Below are positions 20,387-32,880 of a stretch of 64,000 nt of DNA, piece after piece. Where the stretch lies: assembly GCF_024679245.1 (NCBI RefSeq), contig NC_090187.1, positions 23,438,495 through 23,502,494 on the forward strand, given 5' to 3'. How positions within the stretch are numbered: position 1 is the stretch's first letter; each line of letters opens with the position of its first letter. The notes beneath the pieces were generated by a model. The model was not told the DNA's origin, did no database searches, and saw only the letters and a program-made list of their open reading frames with translations. A program made the translations under genes and the position numbers. Origin of the DNA: Pseudorasbora parva (Eukaryota; Chordata; Actinopteri; Cypriniformes; Gobionidae).

Positions 20387-20576
20387 GGAGATCCACCAAA
20401 TTTAAAGAGTAACTAACTCCGCCTAACTCCGCCCACTGGCAATATTTGAAAAATGCTGAAAAAGTGGGCAGAGCCCAGCGGAGACAGAGGGGACGAGACG
20501 AGGGCGGGGCTGAGCGGGGGGCGTGCACCTGAGACCCGCAGTGACGGATTAATTGACAGCTGTCAGACTCGCAAAG

Positions 20577-20732
20577 ATGGATAGTGACTGGAGTGACGAC
20601 AGTAGCTTTGCACCAGAGCGGTCATCTAAAGTAGATGACTTTTCTCCACCACCCTTACCTGAAGTAGAGGAGGGTGAAATGTCTTTAGACACAGAGCCTT
20701 ATCAATCGAGTCGCTGGCTCAAACTACGTTAA
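20577..20732 (+). pseudogene. 51-codon acidic exon with DTEPYQ motif
   Basis: ATG in AAAGATGG context opens MDSDWSDDSSFAPERSS, then SPPPLPEVEEGEMSLDTEPYQ, and ends at TAA (20730-20732) shortly after. An acidic, serine-rich leader followed by (G/D)TEPYQ precedes the cysteine-rich P2RX7_C-like domain in many predicted fish proteins (recalled). Here the cysteine domain is absent and the frame leaves the family after EPYQ, so it is an exon fragment. It may splice to a lost downstream exon. Confidence 0.4.
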
Positions 20733-21047
20733 CTCCCGAGGCCGACGATGCTTTCATTCATTCATTCGTTCATTCTAGCGAAGCAGCAGCATAAGACAGA
20801 ATGAGACCACTAACTAATCTATGAACATTGAACAGCCATATCCTTATACTGAATGCCACTAAAAAAGCTCAGGACCAATAAGTTCAAACCTAATAGCCTA
20901 TTACAACAGATTTCCTAAAATAAATGTTAGACTAAGTTATATATACTCCAGCATGTCAAGGTATTGTTGTTCATTACCACGGCAACCATTTGCGTGTCAG
21001 GGTTTGTCTGAAAGCGTCTGAAGTATGAAAATGATCTGTAAACATAA

Positions 21048-21101
21048 GCAATATATATCAAACACAGCAAATATATCAAACACAGCAAATATATCAAAAG
21101 A
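21048..21101. repeat. 18-bp tandem repeat, about three copies
   Basis: The unit AAATATATCAAACACAGC is repeated with the last copy partial. Confidence 0.8.
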
Positions 21102-21345
21102 AAAGCTTAACATGTGCTTACAACTGCATTATTTATCTGTATTTTCTTCATTAGGATGTTGAAAGCAAGTGACAAGAGTTTCATTCATAATGTTTCTACT
21201 TCATGTAATACGAGCGCTCATACTGGGCTGAAGCCGTTCTCATGTGATAACGGGAAAACATTTCTAAGGGCGTGGTGAGCTCGTGCCAGGGGCGTGGTAG
21301 TGAGCCATTGGAAATAACATCCAAAAGGGGATCTTTTGGTGGAAC

Positions 21346-23017
21346 TTAACTGTAGCCTTTTTTTTTTTGTCACAGTTAAAAAATATTCAGGAAACCATTG
21401 CCATTTTCTCTCCTTGATTCTTAGTGTTTGCCACTTTATTTATTATTTGTAATCAGTTTTGTTATTTGTGTCTCTATTTGTTATGTTCTAGCAGTCTGGT
21501 GAATTGTTGATGCGGTGCATGTGCCTTTCTCACTTTGACCTGAGAGACAATTTACAGCTGCCTGATTGGATGTTGGTTCCATGTTTCTCAATGTATATAT
21601 TTTTATTGCAAACCGACAGGCAATCAAATCAGTCTCCCTGCTGTGTTGTCCTTCCTTTACAAGCCTGAACAGAGACCAGCAGAAGGACAGGCGGACGGAT
21701 GGACGGACAGGCACATAAATACGCTCTGATTTTTGCGAGGCAAGGTAAGCAGGTTCATTTATAAAAGAGAGAACACAAAACAAACCGCAAAGCACTCAAG
21801 GGTTCCTGAAAGCAAAGGCCAGGCATGTCAATCAGGTAGTTCTTACCCAACGCATGCAACATTTATCAGAAAATATAAGATTTAACCCAGTGAAGTGTGG
21901 ATTCATATCTTCGTTTTTGTCGTGCTGTTGTTGATGTTGTTTTTCAATCTATTTTACATAATGGTCTTGCTCTTGCTAGAGGAGGGAAAAAAAATCAGAA
22001 GACATGAATGACAAAAACACTTTTAGGGGCAGAAATTGAGAATTTTCAGCTGATTTGCACACTCAGAAAAGCATTTGTATTCAGCTGGAAAAGACATCTT
22101 GACTCGTCATAAATATTAAACACACTCAATTGGTGAATGCTGATAGATTCTCCCGCTCATCATTACCTGTATTGCATAAACCTCTCTCAGCCAAAACAAT
22201 TTGAATTATAAGTATGATGAGGCCGAATAGACCATCTAATTGGACTACTTTGGAGCCAAATCCAGCTCTTAACGTTGGATTCCGAGAGTCTCTGCATAAA
22301 TGAAGGATAAGCTCTGGACACAGACCCTTATCTACTTAATTCTGAAGGATAACCTGAAATTATAATTCTTCCGACTCAGGGGCCAGTAAGTTCAGCGAGC
22401 GAGACTGTTTGTGATGGTGTGAGAGGGAGAGCTGCTGTGCAGAACTGTTTTAATCTCACGGCTCCTTGGACAAAGGTAGAGAGGTCAGCACAATGAGTGT
22501 TTTAACCTAGGCGCGCTCTGTGCACACTACAATGTCAGACAGGGAAATAGATTGTGAAAGGGCAAAGAGGTGTAAAGAGTTAGGATCAGTTGGTTCTGCT
22601 GAGCTGAGGTCAGGTTATGCTGGAATAAATGCAGTTTGTTACTTTAAAACAGGATTTCAATGGATTGGGTAAAGTACATTTAACTAATACACTATGAACG
22701 GTGTATAGTTTTCAAAGTGCTGGTAAAATGTCATGTCTAAAGTTTTGAAGTTACAAATTATGGGTTCCACTAAAAACGATTTATCACTCACTGTGACGCA
22801 GAAACCAAGGGAGACAAATATACTGCAAAAGTAGGGAAAAAACCTAATGTACAGAAAGTAAAATGTATTTTCCCTTTCAAATGGAAACTCACACTCTGTC
22901 CTAGGACTATCTGATGTATAAATAGGGCAGCAGTAGTACACATCATCCTCTTTCTTGTCATCAGGATCCATTTGTTTGTGACGTTTCGAAGACACGAAAG
23001 CTGACAGCAAAAGCTTT
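21346..23017. other. repeat-poor unassigned sequence
   Basis: No gene recognised. 21980-22620 looks like complex single-copy sequence, without tandem repeats or transposon ends that I can see, so it is a candidate for conserved non-coding DNA. The minus frames at 22684-23010 and 22788-23102 overlap each other in different frames and show no domain. Confidence 0.4.
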
Positions 23018-23242
23018 CAGGAAGTGTGTATATCCATGTCAATGCTATTTGACACCTGATGATACACACAATCTGTGCGTGATATGCTTGGGCGAGGAGC
23101 ATGCTCCCTCAGCTGAGGCAAGGAGGAAACTGAGATTGCGGGGTTCTCAGATGGAGGTAGCCGAGAAATTTGAGAGAGGTTTGGCTTTTTCTCATTCTTT
23201 GGTAGCTGACGAGGGTGAGCTGCTGGATCAGGATGTGTTTTA
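23018..23242 (+). pseudogene. DIRS-type retrotransposon gag fragment
   Basis: The frame from 23049 reads DDTHNLCVICLGEEHAPSAE, then a basic stretch, and stops at 23240-23242. A DTH-x2-C-x2-CLG-x-EHA pattern is the conserved motif in the gag-like protein of fish DIRS retrotransposons (recalled). Nothing of pol is adjacent, so it is an isolated fragment; a separate DIRS remnant lies at 30725-32355. Confidence 0.5.
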
Positions 23243-23294
23243 ACTCAAGTCCTTACTGACACTGTTTTCAGTGAGTGCACTCCTGGCTTCAAGC

Positions 23295-24145
23295 CAGTGC
23301 TGTAGTCAAGTCCAAATTTGTCAAGTCCAAGATCAGGACTAGTCAAGGCTGAGTCAAGACCGAGTCCAAAAAGGTTTGAGTCCAAGTCAAGTCCAACTGA
23401 GAAAAAGAATCATCTTCAAGACCACTTAACTTAACTATTGATAATTTATGTGATGCCAGAGACAGCATATCTATTCTAAGATAATCATTATTTGTAGTGA
23501 TCAAAAATCATGTGCAGAGTAACACTGTAGGATCAATTGAAGTGTTCGGTTGCAACATTTTTTTGACATTTAGATTTTATTATTGGAAATCACTGTTTAG
23601 ATGTACCTTAATCTATGTGTGAATTGCTGCCATTAATAAGATTTAAAAATGTACATTTTAAGCCTCCTACAAAATGTATTTTTTCACAAAACGCGATATC
23701 TGCCAGCCCAGTTTCTTTACAAAGTGCGATAAAAAAACGTTCAGGATGCTGCGCGAGTTCAGGTTGTCACGCTAGGAGAGAGTCACCGCCGATGAAGTGC
23801 TCCTAGTTTGCTCAGTGATAATAGCAAAACAAAAAAACATATTTTTAAAAAGAGGATTCAATAGGCTAACTAAAAAAGGTTTACCACTTAATTGTTTATA
23901 ATGTAGGCGAGCGGCCAGTCACGTATAGGCTATGTCACTGATCAACAGCTGTCTGTCAGTCAGAGAATCAAAGCTTCAGAGTCAGTCAAGCTAACGTTAT
24001 GGATTTCGATGACGGATTGGAGCCGGTCAGGAAGACATCTAAAAAAAATCATCAAACGGAGAAGACCAAACGGGCAAGCTAAACAAAAAAAATAAACAAA
24101 GATTTATTTTGGTCATCGTTCGACTGCGAGTAACGTTGGTCTGTG

Positions 24146-24185
<40 letters not shown>

Positions 24186-24974
24186 TCACTAGCTTTTCTT
24201 AATGGTATTACATTAGAATAATATAGCCTATGGTGGATATATAGCGTTTTGCAAAAAAACAAAAAAATTGTCATGTTATGTTCTGGCCAAAACTAACTCG
24301 GAATCTTATTATTATTAATCAATCTTTGTAAAGGCCTACTATTCCATATATTTATGATGTATTGTTTTTTTAACCAATTTAAGATGTTTGACAATGTTAA
24401 GATAAATATGTTGCATTTTGGCATGGTTTTTGACTTATTTATGAACTATTTATGGACATAAAATTAAATAAAAAATATCCTGGATTTGAAGAATATTGTG
24501 TCCCTGGCCTACAAGTAATAGTTTAATGTACAAACAATTGTGAATGAACTTGACTGTTGATGTCTTAAATAATAATGTCAAATAACCAACATTTCTCAAA
24601 AAGGATATATCTAGTTTTGCAACGAAACTCTTCAAATTATGCCAGTTTATTTACTAAAGGTATAGCAATTTCACTAGTCAGATAACACTGAAGTGCAACT
24701 TCACATTTTAGTTTTTTTTTTTTATTATAGTGTGACAATCACATTCTGGGCCAGTGGAAAATGTAACAAATAACAACCAACCCATGAGTCACAAAAAAAA
24801 AAAAAGACATATTCCCATTCTTGAACTTGTTACTTGTCCAAGAATCCATAGTAAAAGTAACAAAAATAATACAAAAAAATAAGCATTTTCAACAGCCCTC
24901 CCAAACAAGGTGAAGAAGAAAACAAAGCATATTTTGCTGGACTCCATCAAGATCAACTAGAACATTTGTCGAGA
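23295..24974 (+). mobile_element. DNA-transposon U, left end and interior
   Basis: Starts CAGTGCTGTAGTCAAGTCC with repeated AAGTCCAA/GAGTCC words, as in a fish DNA transposon family with TGTAGTC ends (recalled). The interior holds a 27-codon frame (23999-24082, MDFDDGLEPVRKTSKK…) that could be a decayed transposase start, and a CA array. The right end was not identified; the sequence near 24940-24975 (TGTCGAGACC) may belong to it. Confidence 0.35.
24149..24184 (+). repeat. (CA)n microsatellite
   Basis: Eighteen uninterrupted CA units. Confidence 0.95.
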
Positions 24975-24982
24975 CCAATGAC

Positions 24983-25412
24983 CAGAGGCAGACAGTAGTG
25001 AAGTAATTTTGTTTTTTAAGTATATATACTTTATCTGTGTTCTTCTTTGGAAAACTTTTACTTCACAACATTCCAAAACATAATATTGTACTTTTTACTG
25101 CACTATGTTTCATATTGAATATTATGTTTTACTTAATTACTTAAAAATGTAGTGATGTATACTTTCACTCAAGTAAAAGTAGTTAAACAAGTAAGAAAGT
25201 ACTATATGTTTAATATAATTACAAGTTAAAGTTAAAACATAAACATAAAACTTGTATTTTTGAAATGTAGTGCAGTAAAAAGTATGGCATTATATATTAT
25301 GCTTTGGAATTTAGTGAAGTAAAAGTTTTCCAAATAAAAACACTGATAAAATATATACTTGAAAACTGTACTTGAGTAGAAAGTAAACATACTCCACTAC
25401 TGTCCACCTCTG
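24983..25412. mobile_element. hAT MITE with perfect 8-bp duplication
   Basis: CCAATGAC occurs at 24975-24982 and 25413-25420. The ends are CAGAGGCAGACAGTAGTG and CACTACTGTCCACCTCTG, imperfect inverted repeats. The interior is rich in AAGTA/TACTT words and nearly palindromic. An 8-bp duplication with CAGAGG ends is diagnostic of a hAT element. 430 bp, no coding capacity. Confidence 0.9.
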
Positions 25413-25420
25413 CCAATGAC

Positions 25421-26151
25421 TAAGGGTGTACTCACTAGGCATGGTTGCCTCGTACCGAGCCCTCGTTTATTCCAGGGGTTTTCACTTGGTTGCACTTCAC
25501 GTATCAGAAGATTATTACGGAGGCCGCAGACTTCAATGTTAAACTAATACAAATGTTCATCAATAACGTGAGAACCAGGACTGTTATAAACCTAAATATA
25601 CATGAATTAACTTATGAAGCATTTATTTATGTATAATTTATTAAAAACAAAACAAACAAACAAAGTTTATGTATGATATTCCATCATTTAAGCAAAGTCA
25701 ACAGTGATTAAAAGGTTTGGTTTCATATCTTTGAAATTTATGACTTGTCTACAGTATTCTTTGGCTATGGTTAGATGCTTATAAAATTTTCACTAATAGC
25801 CACAAATTTTGACTTGTTATTGCCTAGACGTCTTTTAAATGCACAATTGCTTCCTGGGTAACCATTTATATTCATGAAACGAAGTTGATGTACATTGCCA
25901 TACATTGTCAATGTAGGGTGCAAACGCAAACAGCTTGTTGTTTATTTGTGCATTAAATTAAAGAAATAAAATGGGCTGTGTGTATTTGTGTTTTGTGAGC
26001 GTACAAAATTATCTATAATATATTTGAGTATTTTGTTGCATACATTTGTGAATTGGAGAGCGAAAAACTGTTAAATCCATTAAAGCAAAAATCAATGATT
26101 GGAGCACAGACAGTCATTTTATTCTCTACACCTCACCACGGTGTTCTATAA
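25421..26151. other. unassigned; begins with a possible transposon end
   Basis: TAAGGGTGTACTCACTAGGC followed by TTGCCTCGTACCGAGCC resembles a DNA-transposon terminus similar in style to the one at 404. No partner end found. The rest is AT-rich and unassigned. Confidence 0.3.
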
Positions 26152-26190
26152 CTTTATTTATTTTATTTTATTTTATTTTATTTTATTTTC
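26152..26190 (+). repeat. (TTTTA)n microsatellite
   Basis: About seven tandem TTTTA units. Confidence 0.9.
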
Positions 26191-26762
26191 TAAAATAGCG
26201 GTAAGAACTGACCTGTGTAGAAATGAGGGGTTTCATACTTAAAGGGAAATAATAAAAATGGCCAAATGACAAAGCAGCCTGAAAAGAAAGTGAGTCAAGC
26301 CACATAAGACTGTTAAAACATTAACAACCCCCTGGAATCAAAGTCACCTTAGTAAAAGTGTTCTAGTCTGGCTTGGCTACATCAGGGGAATGCATAAACA
26401 CGAAGGAGGACAGAGAGAGACTGAGCATTTATTACAAAAATAAATCATTTTAACACTTAGGCCACCCACTGCCTGAGACTGTGGGTAATGAGTCCTAAGC
26501 CGTGAGTGAGAAAGAGAGAGCGATCCAGCAGCTAATTCTCTATTTAAAGCTGAGGCTTGGAGCCGTGTAAAGTGGTGCTCTAATGAATGTGGATTGTAAA
26601 GGAGGTTTGTCTCAGTCCAGACCAGAGTGAAAATGCTAGTTGGCTTGGTTGTATGACCATCAAAAGCACTGAAAACTGGTCGAAAAACAACTATTGTTAC
26701 AGGTGAGTGCATGGGTATGGGTGACTACACATACAAGAACCGGTTACATGTTCACCATAAAC
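26191..26762. other. unassigned sequence
   Basis: Complex sequence with no recognised repeat or gene. Confidence 0.5.
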
Positions 26763-26795
26763 CCATCCATCCATCCATCCATCCATCCATCCATC
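26763..26795 (+). repeat. (CATC)n microsatellite
   Basis: Eight CATC units flanked by similar words ATGTTCACCATAA and ATGTTCACGATAA. Confidence 0.9.
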
Positions 26796-26934
26796 ATATG
26801 TTCACGATAATTACAAATAGAATATAAATTTCAAACATGACCACTCTGAATAGTTTTAGCATGTTAATGAATATGGGGATGTTAATGACACAAATGTGTA
26901 TAATGACATAGGTATGACATATGTATTACAAGGA

Positions 26935-27200
26935 GAGGGTGAAATATGAGGACATTAGCCATTTCCCCACTTTTCAAAATGCTTATAAAAAAAAAAGGAT
27001 GAGTTTTTTTAGAAAGTAAAAATGCAGATGTTTCCTGTGATGGGTAGGTTTAGGGGCAGGGGCAGTGTAAGGGGATAGAAAATACGGTTTGTAGGGTATA
27101 AAAACCATTACGCCTGTGGAATGTCCCCGTATGTCACAAAAACGAACGTGTGTGCGTGTGTATGTGTATCTGTCTGTCTGTGTGTTTTCATGCTTTTCTA
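26935..27200 (+). mobile_element. cyprinid dispersed element G1
   Basis: The ordered words GGTGAAATATGAGGACATT, TGATGGGTAGGTTTAGGGGC, GGGGATAGAAAATACGG, TATAAAAACCATTACG and GTCCCCGTATGTCAC, followed by GT-rich sequence, match a very common cyprinid DNA repeat (recalled). The tail recurs at 27838-27900 (G2). Confidence 0.5.
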
Positions 27201-27218
27201 TCCTGATGTGGGCTTAAA

Positions 27219-27828
27219 CTAGCCTGACAAACCAGACCCACATCAAGATGTTTGGTCTGGGAACTCACCATTGACAGGGCTCAATCCAGGGGGGCGGGAT
27301 AAACGGTTGTCTTTCAAACTCCCTCTGCAGGCAATTGGATAGCGCTTCAACCAACCAGAGCAATGTGAAGTGGAGCTAGTTGATAGATTAAACTTTCGCT
27401 GTATTTGGTCGGCAAAACTCAGAGCATTGTAGAGCTGAGGGACGTTGTCTCTACTACGGTGCGGCGGGGCATTTCCTCAATCGTCATGTCCACTAAAAGA
27501 TCAAGCCCCGACAGTAGCCTCCTCTTTTGCCGGGAAGAGTGGAATGGTCAGACTGGTCACAGGAGTGTCAAGCGTTTGAGGACTCCAGTGCAAGGCAAAT
27601 GAAACCAATAATGAGATAACAAGGGGCGCGATCTAGACAAAAGACAGGAGCACATGTCTAAAATACCAAAATACCAAAAGTGCTACACGAGACAGGACAG
27701 GCATATGACAAGAAAAGCTTAACTCCAAGTCTTCCAGAGTTGCGGCCAAAGCCGAATCGAAAGACCGCCATTCTCCAGCTTCTTTGTTTACAAGTAGCAC
27801 ACAACTCTGCTGTCGTTATGTTAAGCCA
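27219..27828 (+). mobile_element. CTAGCCTG-type element F2 with LTR fragment
   Basis: F2 starts CTAGCCTGACAAACCAG and tracks F1 to about 27420 (GGTCGGCAAAACTC). It is then replaced by unrelated sequence and resumes at 27713 with AGAAAAGCTTAACTCC. The replacement includes an LTR-like piece at 27598-27711. The right end is degraded. Confidence 0.55.
27598..27711 (-). repeat. LTR fragment related to the 11485-11873 LTR
   Basis: AATGAGATAACAAGGGGCG, GGAGCACATGTCTA and GAGACAGGACAGGCATATGACA align in order with 11767-11873 (GGATAACAAGGGGGAGG, GAGCACATGCTCG, AGACAGGACAGACATGTGACA). It is the LTR-start side (minus strand) and ends at the same TGACA terminus. Confidence 0.6.
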
Positions 27829-27837
27829 GTAAGCAAG

Positions 27838-29369
<1,532 letters not shown>

Positions 29370-29402
<33 letters not shown>
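29370..29402 (+). repeat. poly(A) tract
   Basis: About 33 consecutive A residues. It could be a retroposon tail, but no source sequence is recognisable upstream. Confidence 0.85.
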
Positions 29403-29404
<2 letters not shown>

Positions 29405-30509
29405 TTACACTGTCACCTAGCAACCGAAAACATTCAGATGCAGAGCAAAAGTGGTTTACATCTCAAAGTGAAGACAGGTGGAAGTGATCACACACGTTCA
29501 CGCTTCAGGACACATGATATAAGGATGTTTATTGAAAAGAGTTACAGGGTTGATTCTGAATTTAAGAATTAACTCCTATTTACATAAAACCGTTTTCAAG
29601 TAAAAAATGAAATTTGTATGCATTTTGGCCATTCGTTTACATGAAAACAGCGTTTTGGGGGGCCTTTAAACACACACGAAACATGGTTTTCAAACTCTTC
29701 TTTAAACAACATTGTTATTGTTAATCAGGGGTGATTATTTATGAACTGTATTTTTTGTAATATTTTTTATAAAGGAAGATGTATATAATAGCATAGGGAG
29801 CCATAGCATGGAATTATGATGTATTTATGTATTGTAAATATGTATTTTTTACCATTAATAATATTGATTATTGTTTGTATGTATATATTGTTTATTGTTA
29901 GTATGTATGGTTTATTGTTTGTACTTACTCCACATTAACTGGACATGTACTGTTTTTCCACATTTCTAAAAATGTAAATTACTCTAACTTTTTATTTTTA
30001 AGATTGATACAAAAAAAAAAATGTATCTAATTAGAATTGGGAAGCTTTTGTTTCTATCTTCAAGTAAAAAAAAAAAAAAAAAAAAAAAAAGTAATTTAAT
30101 ATTAAGAGTCCAAATTTAAAAAAAAATGCTATTATTCAAAATGTGAAAATATGGACTTATGGTTCTTCGTCTCAAGCCCTCATAATGAACTAATCAAACA
30201 ACAGATTAGACTAAAAACACAAAAGATCAGACAAATAACATGCCATATTTGGTTTGAGAAAGGGTCTGTTTGTGATTGTGTTTTCGACTTCAGTGAAATT
30301 TAGCTACATTATTACACCATTAGATGGTAGCAGAGATTGTCTTTATGAGTGAGAAGCTTTTCTATTGAAATCGAAATAAACAAGGATGTTGTTTTAAATT
30401 TAAACAGCTCCTTTTAGACACAACGTACAAGTGCATTCACTAGTGAAATTCACTCCAAAATGACACCAAATAACCAAATATAAGGAGTCCATATACTTTT
30501 GTTACTGTA
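29403..30509. other. unassigned AT-rich sequence
   Basis: Contains a TTGTTTAT/GTATGTAT-rich patch (29860-29945) and a second A-tract (30067-30090). Nothing else recognised. Confidence 0.5.
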
Positions 30510-30632
30510 CAGCCGAATCAAATTTGGTTGCATTATCTTCCGGTTAACACTGTGAAGATGCTTTGAAACTATTGGACTTGTTAAAAGCACTATATAAATA
30601 AATGTGATTTGATTTGACTCGATTTGATTTGA
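30510..30632 (+). repeat. LINE/SINE-type 3' tail, copy 1
   Basis: CACTGTGAAGATGCTTTGAA, then ACTATATAAATAAATGTG and a TTTGATTTGA repeat form the 3' tail seen in very common fish retroposons. Copy 2 is at 38468-38585 with the same order of words. The short-repeat tail indicates target-primed insertion (family knowledge). Confidence 0.6.
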
Positions 30633-31139
30633 TAATACAACTAAGCACCCAAGAAAATAACATTACATAAAAAACATTACAGAATTCACAGTGTATAGTA
30701 TGTGTACAGAGCGTAAAATAAGTAGTAAAGGCCGCTTCGGCAGCTCTCGATGGGGGCTGCCTGTAGCGAGCCGGTATTCTCTTTCCCCGTGCGGAAGCCC
30801 ACGCTGTGGCTTCTTCTCCCAGGGTGGAGAACCAGATACTTCAGCAATCCGATTCTGAGGAATTTGATGTGCTCAGCACAGAGGTAATGAAGTGAATGAG
30901 GCTTGATCTTGCGTTGCCAAGGCAGCCCATAGATTACGTGTCTGCAATAAGAGTGAAAACAAGCAATTGGTGTACATGTGATACTGTTTGGTGCGAGACA
31001 TGCAGTCAGCTCCTAAAGGTGCTGGCCGTGTTCATTAAGAAATATCTTTGGGTGTTTCAGCCTTGTGTCTGTGGACTTGCAGAGGCAGCGTGTGGATGAC
31101 TACTCGATGTAAATAAATATTAAAACAGTATCGACTGCT

Positions 31140-31355
31140 GATTATGACTGCATTTAATTCTGAGGAATTAAAATGGAATATTATCTGACTTTGAGAATTT
31201 AGAAATGTTTATTCAGCCTATCATTCAGACCATGTTCACTTGATGGGTGATTATGGTGGCATTTAATTCTGCGGAATTAAATAGGATATTATCTTACTTT
31301 GATGAGTTGAGATATTATGAACCTATATCATCCAAATTGTGTTCACGTGTCTATA
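31140..31355. repeat. 109-bp tandem duplication with hairpin core
   Basis: Copies begin at 31140 and 31249 (GATTATG[AG][CT][TG]GCATTTAATTC). Each has a palindrome, TTAATTC-T/GG-GGAATTAA, and a CC-ATGTTCAC-type end. They differ at roughly a fifth of positions. Confidence 0.65.
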
Positions 31356-31824
31356 TATTCATCTTAAAGGGATTTGCAGTGACAGCCTGAAGTCGAGTTG
31401 TTCCCTTAGATGAGGCCACTGCTGGCCAGCCCCCCTCTCCTGGGGAACGATTGTGGTCGCTTCCTCCATGGAGTTTTCTGTTAATCGATGCTGCGTTCTG
31501 CCGTCTATGATGCTCGGGCCGCATCGATTTACAGTGAACGCATGCTGCTCCAGCCGCCTTTAGAAGGACCTGCAGCTGGGCTGCGAACGAGTTCACACAT
31601 CGAAAATCCTCCCCGACTAAGCTCTGCCGGGTGGCTGCTTCAGAAGGGTCGGGCAGGAGGCTCGGTGGCTACCAGAGACCAGCCATGAGAGGCTGACCAC
31701 TCCCTGAGAGGCTGGTTCCCCTAGTAGAATATCTTGGTGCATGGTTATGCCTCCCGAATATTTCTGCATGGACCCTGCATACTATAGGCAAGGGGTACAG
31801 ACTGCAGTTTAGTGGTTCATCGGT

Positions 31825-32319
31825 GTGGTTTGGACTGTGCTGTGCCCAGCCCAGCGGCAGGTTTTGGAACAGGAAGTCTGCTCTCTGTTGGTAAGAAAGC
31901 CAGAAAGTGTATCCCTCTGCCTGTCAGGGAGTCCGGCTTTACGGCCGTTACCTCATTGTTTCCAAAAAGGATGTGGGGGGATTGTTTCCCATAATAGATC
32001 TGAGGTACTTGAAATATTCTCTGAGGAGATTCGGGTTCAAGATGCTTACTTTCTCATCATGAGTCAGACCCAGTTCGAGAACTGGTTTATCATGATAGAT
32101 CTATGTATATTTCCACATCTCCATTCTTCCTCCCATAGGAAGTTCCTGAGGTTCGCTTTTAGGGGTGAAGCGTATCAATATCAGGTTCTTCCCTTTGGAC
32201 TATTTCTTTCTCCTTGCAGGTGTTTGAAGAGCATGGATGCAGCACTTGCTCCAGTTAGACGCCAGGGCATTTGTGCTCAATTAAATCAACGACTGACTCA
32301 TTCTGGCCAAGTCGAGTGA
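31825..32319 (+). pseudogene. DIRS reverse transcriptase, broken
   Basis: An open frame of 164 codons covers the palm approach. Its first part is in a mixture of frames, and residues near the end (RKFLRFAFRGEAYQYQVLPFG) are the conserved template-binding block of DIRS reverse transcriptase. It diverges at the active-site position, where the correct frame contains two stop codons. It cannot give an active enzyme. Confidence 0.6.
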
Positions 32320-32355
32320 GATGGCGGTTCGGCATCGAGATGTCATTCTGGCCCA

Positions 32356-32421
32356 TATAAAGTGATTGACACCTGAATTTAATGATTTGGATGGGTGTCC
32401 CAATACTTTTGGCAGTATAGT
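32356..32421 (-). mobile_element. Tc1/mariner-type terminal repeat
   Basis: TGTCCCAATACTTTTGGCAG followed by TATAGTG is the reverse complement of a fish mariner-type terminus (CACTATACTGCCAAAAGTATTGGGACA region). Only one end is in the window, and it abuts the DIRS remnant. Confidence 0.6.
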
Positions 32422-32880
32422 GCCTATGTTTTAGCTCACGAATACATATGCACAGAAGCTCTGTGAGATACAGCGGCTACCAACAGCAGGTTTCCAATTC
32501 AACAATGACTGAAATAAGCATGAGAGAGGAGCAGACAGGGAAGCAATGGAAGATGTGAAGTCATTATGTTCTCTCAAGTCCACCATGTGTCTGAATGTCT
32601 TTTTCAATCAGCCCTCCTGCCTCATAAAATATCACCACCTCTAGGGAGTACTTCAAGGGGGAAAAAAAGAGTTGAAAGGAAAGAGAAACAGAGACATGGA
32701 ACTACATCTGTTTCTCTCAAGTAATGTTCTATGTTGTTCAAAAGGTGACTCACAATAAGTTGCAAGCATATGTTTTTGTAGGTGCTCGAGTTCATTGGAG
32801 GTGAAGGAAGTAGGGATGGTGTGGAATTTTGTGCCACTTGTCACCAAGTTTTACTTTAATATCATTAAGATACTATTATA
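32422..32880. other. unassigned sequence
   Basis: No gene or repeat recognised. Confidence 0.5.

Larger units (their letters stand above)
20387..21345 (+). mobile_element. element V carrying a P2RX7_C-associated start exon
   Basis: The left side has GATCCACCAAATTTAAAGAG and the right side GATCTTTTGGTGGAACTTAA, sharing an inverted TCCACCAAA core, so these are probable ends. TTAA occurs near each end but exact limits are unclear. The left subterminal part has CTAACTCCGCC repeated twice and GC-rich sequence up to the start codon at 20577. V differs in sequence from the X family yet carries a related protein start, so it is a separate element. Confidence 0.5.
30725..32355 (+). mobile_element. 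DIRS-type retrotransposon remnant
   Basis: 30725-30890 encodes a gag-like stretch (RVENQILQQSDSEEFDVLS). 31770-32355 encodes reverse-transcriptase blocks, best seen as HRKFLRFAFRGEAYQYQVLPF and SEMAVRHRDVILAHIK. The catalytic region between them is ruined: two stops fall at the motif normally carrying the paired aspartates. A 109-bp tandem duplication (31140-31355) lies between gag and pol. No tyrosine recombinase or terminal repeats are visible. DIRS assignment is by recalled similarity. Confidence 0.65.

Noticed and set aside
22684..23102. Overlapping 104- and 108-codon minus frames
   Set aside because: Different phases over the same DNA with no domain; part overlaps the better-supported plus-strand gag motif.
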